DNA from: Plectrocnemia conspersa
Taxonomy: Eukaryota; Arthropoda; Insecta; Trichoptera; Polycentropodidae
Direction: 5' to 3'
Length of the DNA: 64,000 bases
Assembly (NCBI GenBank): GCA_009617715.1
Contig: VTFK01000054.1
Coordinates: 1,302,001-1,366,000, forward strand
Of the stretch, positions 61,748-64,000 are shown in pieces; position 1 is the stretch's first letter, and every line of letters begins with the position of its first letter. The notes below the pieces were generated by a model. The model was given only the letters and a program-made list of their open reading frames with translations, searched no databases and was not told where the DNA came from. Made by a program: the position numbers and the translations under genes.

Positions 61748-62617
61748 TAGTACGCTCGGGATAAGGATTCCGGTTTGTTATTGTGTGTGTGAACTGTGTG
61801 GCTCAAAACAATTTCGCTCAGAATATTTTTTTTTTTTTATTTTAAAAGAAAATATATGTTTATTTAACATACATACATCTGAGCTAAGTTGGAAATTTCA
61901 ACGGACAATTAAAAATATATTATGTAATCGAAAAAAACAGGCATTGATGCCATTAATTAAATATTTGCAAAATTCAAAATCTTTCACTATTCAAAAAAAT
62001 AATGAAGTCCTTAGCTATTCTTCAAAAGAAAAAAATATAAAATGGGGAAAGAAATTATTCGCAGATTGTTTAATGGCTCGACGACTCTATTAAATCATTA
62101 GAATCCATTGAATAAATTAAAAATTATCATTGGCGCAACGATAAGAATAATAACTTTTTTAAGTCTTACAGAGAATAGTGTAAAAAAACCAACAACGTAT
62201 GGATTAATGGAAAAATAAATAAAGTATTTTAATCCACGGGTAAAAGAACGAATAACTTACAGTGTAAATTTGAAGCCTTGATATCAATTAACACAGATAT
62301 GCCCAAGAAATTTTGTTCTCTTAAAATTTAATTTATAAATAAAAAACAGTAGCACGAGTTTAGTGACCTACCCATAGGACAATGGGCATATCTGGGTTAA
62401 AGCAATATCAACACAAAATTATTTAAAATAAATCACTAGAGAATATCGAACTTCTGTGCCACACTGCACTTTAATGACGAATACCAGCGTTGACGAATCA
62501 GCGACTGTCCTTAAAAGAGAAAGCGAGACAACGAAGTACACGCTACATCGCTTCTCCCTCTCATATACATGTACACGCACACAATAACAAACCAGCATCC
62601 TTATCCCGAGCGTACTC
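61748..62617. mobile_element. TA-flanked MITE, copy 3 (870 bp)
   Basis: Same family as 45848-46601 and 57248-58120. The first base of the left end differs (T for G); TA flanks both ends. It carries the nested 105-bp TTAA element. Confidence 0.85.
62292..62396. mobile_element. Nested 105-bp piggyBac-type MITE, copy 2
   Basis: Flanked exactly by TTAA (62288-62291 and 62397-62400). The left end is CACAGATATGCCCA (one change from its partner), the right end TGGGCATATCTGGG. It sits at the same position within the larger MITE as in copy 2, so it is part of that subfamily rather than a separate insertion. Confidence 0.85.
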
Positions 62618-62965
62618 TAACTGCTATTATTATATAGTAAGTCGAATACTAATGCAAAATTTTATTCGAGGATTTAGCGATCCAGATATTTTATAAAAAC
62701 GCTCATTTATTATATTATCAACGCTGTGTTAAAATTATGATAAATATTTTAAAAGTCTTACTTCAAAAAAATATTCATTGAAAATAAGCTACGATAATAT
62801 CTATTTTTTTTTTAATGTTAAAAAATGTAATTTTTATCATTTTAGTAGAAATGTTTTAACAGCTTTAATATAAATTAAGGATACAATAAAAATAATATAA
62901 CTATGATCTATTTACAAAATCAAATGATCCTTTAAAACTTTGACTCATAAATTCACCCTGAAATA

Positions 62966-63094
62966 TTATTCAGTTTTGCGTTCCAGAACGTCTTTGAGAA
63001 CTTTGATGCCCATTAGACACAAGACTTCTGCGTTAACCGACTTGCCCATGGCTGAAGCCATCCGGCTCCTTAAAGCGTTGGCATTGCATCTATG
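62966..63094 (-). CDS. Candidate terminal exon of a gene entering from the right
   Basis: Minus strand: acceptor gctcttcgtag before 63094, then 42 codons (HRCNANALRSRMASAMGKSV, then NAEVLCLMGIKVLKDVLERK, TE) and a TAA at 62966. Base composition contrasts with the AT-rich flanks, and the frame has a normal amphipathic protein look. No upstream exon was found up to the window edge. I do not recognise the product. Confidence 0.45.
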   Translation of the reverse strand, partial: HRCNANALRSRMASAMGKSVNAEVLCLMGIKVLKDVLERKTE

Positions 63095-64000
63095 CTACGA
63101 AGAGCTGGACCAGATCGAATCATTTAATTTCAATATAATGTATTATTTATTTATGTTTCGTATGAATCCAATATATTGTTTTTAATCTATGATGGTCTTA
63201 ATTTAATTTTTAATTTAAATAAATAAAACATAAATGATTTTTAATTAAATAAAGAATTTTTCAGATTGATTCAACATTGAATCAAATTTTAATAATACAT
63301 AATTACTATAAAACAATTGTGTAGTAGTTGGAATGCAATTTTAAAACAACAGTAACTATGCCGAAAATAATAAAAAAATGTCACCTAATACGCATAGCTT
63401 AAATAAAACATTACTAACGGTTAAGCATACTTCTACTTAAAGTAAACGTGATTAATTTGTCTACTGTATATATGTGCATATGTTTGTATTATTAATACAT
63501 AAAATATCTGACATAATTGTTGTGATATTACACATAGTTCTACTATTTAATACTTAAATATGCCTATTAAATTAAATAACACAAAAACGATTATTATCTT
63601 ACAATACTCCATATTTGTTTAGATTTTATCAATAATAAATCATAACTAAAAGACAAACTATTGTATTATAAGAAAAAAATTATCTCAGGCAAGTCTAGCG
63701 GTAGATAGAAGTTCGCTGTAATTACATTATGTAACAGAGAAATGACTGCGCCACATCGACCCGTCGGCCCGTTTTTTATGATAAGGATGGCTGGCGAAAT
63801 AAAAACGTTTTTTTTTTTTAAAAGTATTGTTACAATTTAAGTACTAGACGATATAATTTAAATGTGTTGACGGGTTTTTTAGCATCGAATTTGATTTACC
63901 TTTTTTTTAAGTAAATAAATATAAAAATATAATCTTTTTTTTGTTGCCGTAAAAACTAAATATAATTGTTTTTATTACTTTACATCATTAAGAGTACAAA
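63095..64000. other. AT-rich right edge with one repeat piece
   Basis: If the candidate exon at 62966-63094 is real, this is its upstream intron. At 63700-63810 lies an inverted copy of the 45575-45825 repeat (GTAACAGAGAAATGACTGCG, then TATGATAAGGATGGCTGGCG). Nothing else was recognised. Confidence 0.4.

Overview
The window reads as a piece of an AT-rich insect (arthropod) nuclear genome. Genes are split by GT-AG introns, intergenic DNA is long and AT-rich, and there are mariner relics, TA-, TTAA- and 8-bp-TSD MITEs and fold-back repeats. There are no operons or bacterial signals. The species cannot be named from the sequence alone.

Three genes can be reconstructed. (1) Positions 397-11958, + strand: a 33-exon gene of about 2,248 codons whose spliced product looks like EPG5 (ectopic P-granules 5), the tether used in autophagosome-lysosome fusion. 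(2) Positions 13160-14867, - strand, tail-to-tail with the first: a four-exon, 224-aa PEX11-gamma-type peroxisomal membrane protein. (3) Positions 21278-36636, - strand: crossveinless-2/BMPER, a secreted BMP regulator, with the second half of VWC1, then VWC2 to VWC5 and a von Willebrand D domain. Its signal peptide and the first half of VWC1 were not found. It has a 4-kb intron and a 9.4-kb intron, both loaded with repeats.

Four reading-frame breaks (one in EPG5, three in cv-2) all sit in or next to A/T homopolymers inside otherwise well-conserved exons. This points to uncorrected sequencing or assembly indels rather than pseudogenes.

From about 36.6 kb to the right end the DNA is mostly repeats. 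They include three copies of an 0.75-0.87-kb TA-flanked MITE, two of which carry the same nested 105-bp TTAA (piggyBac-type) MITE. There are also five copies of a fold-back family with a long palindromic core, two mariner relics across the window, a tRNA-like SINE head and several diverged tandem repeats. A few isolated stretches look like single exons of unidentified genes: 17091-17880 +, 37514 +, 38254 -, 44332 +, 61200 - and 62966 -. These are offered at low to moderate confidence.
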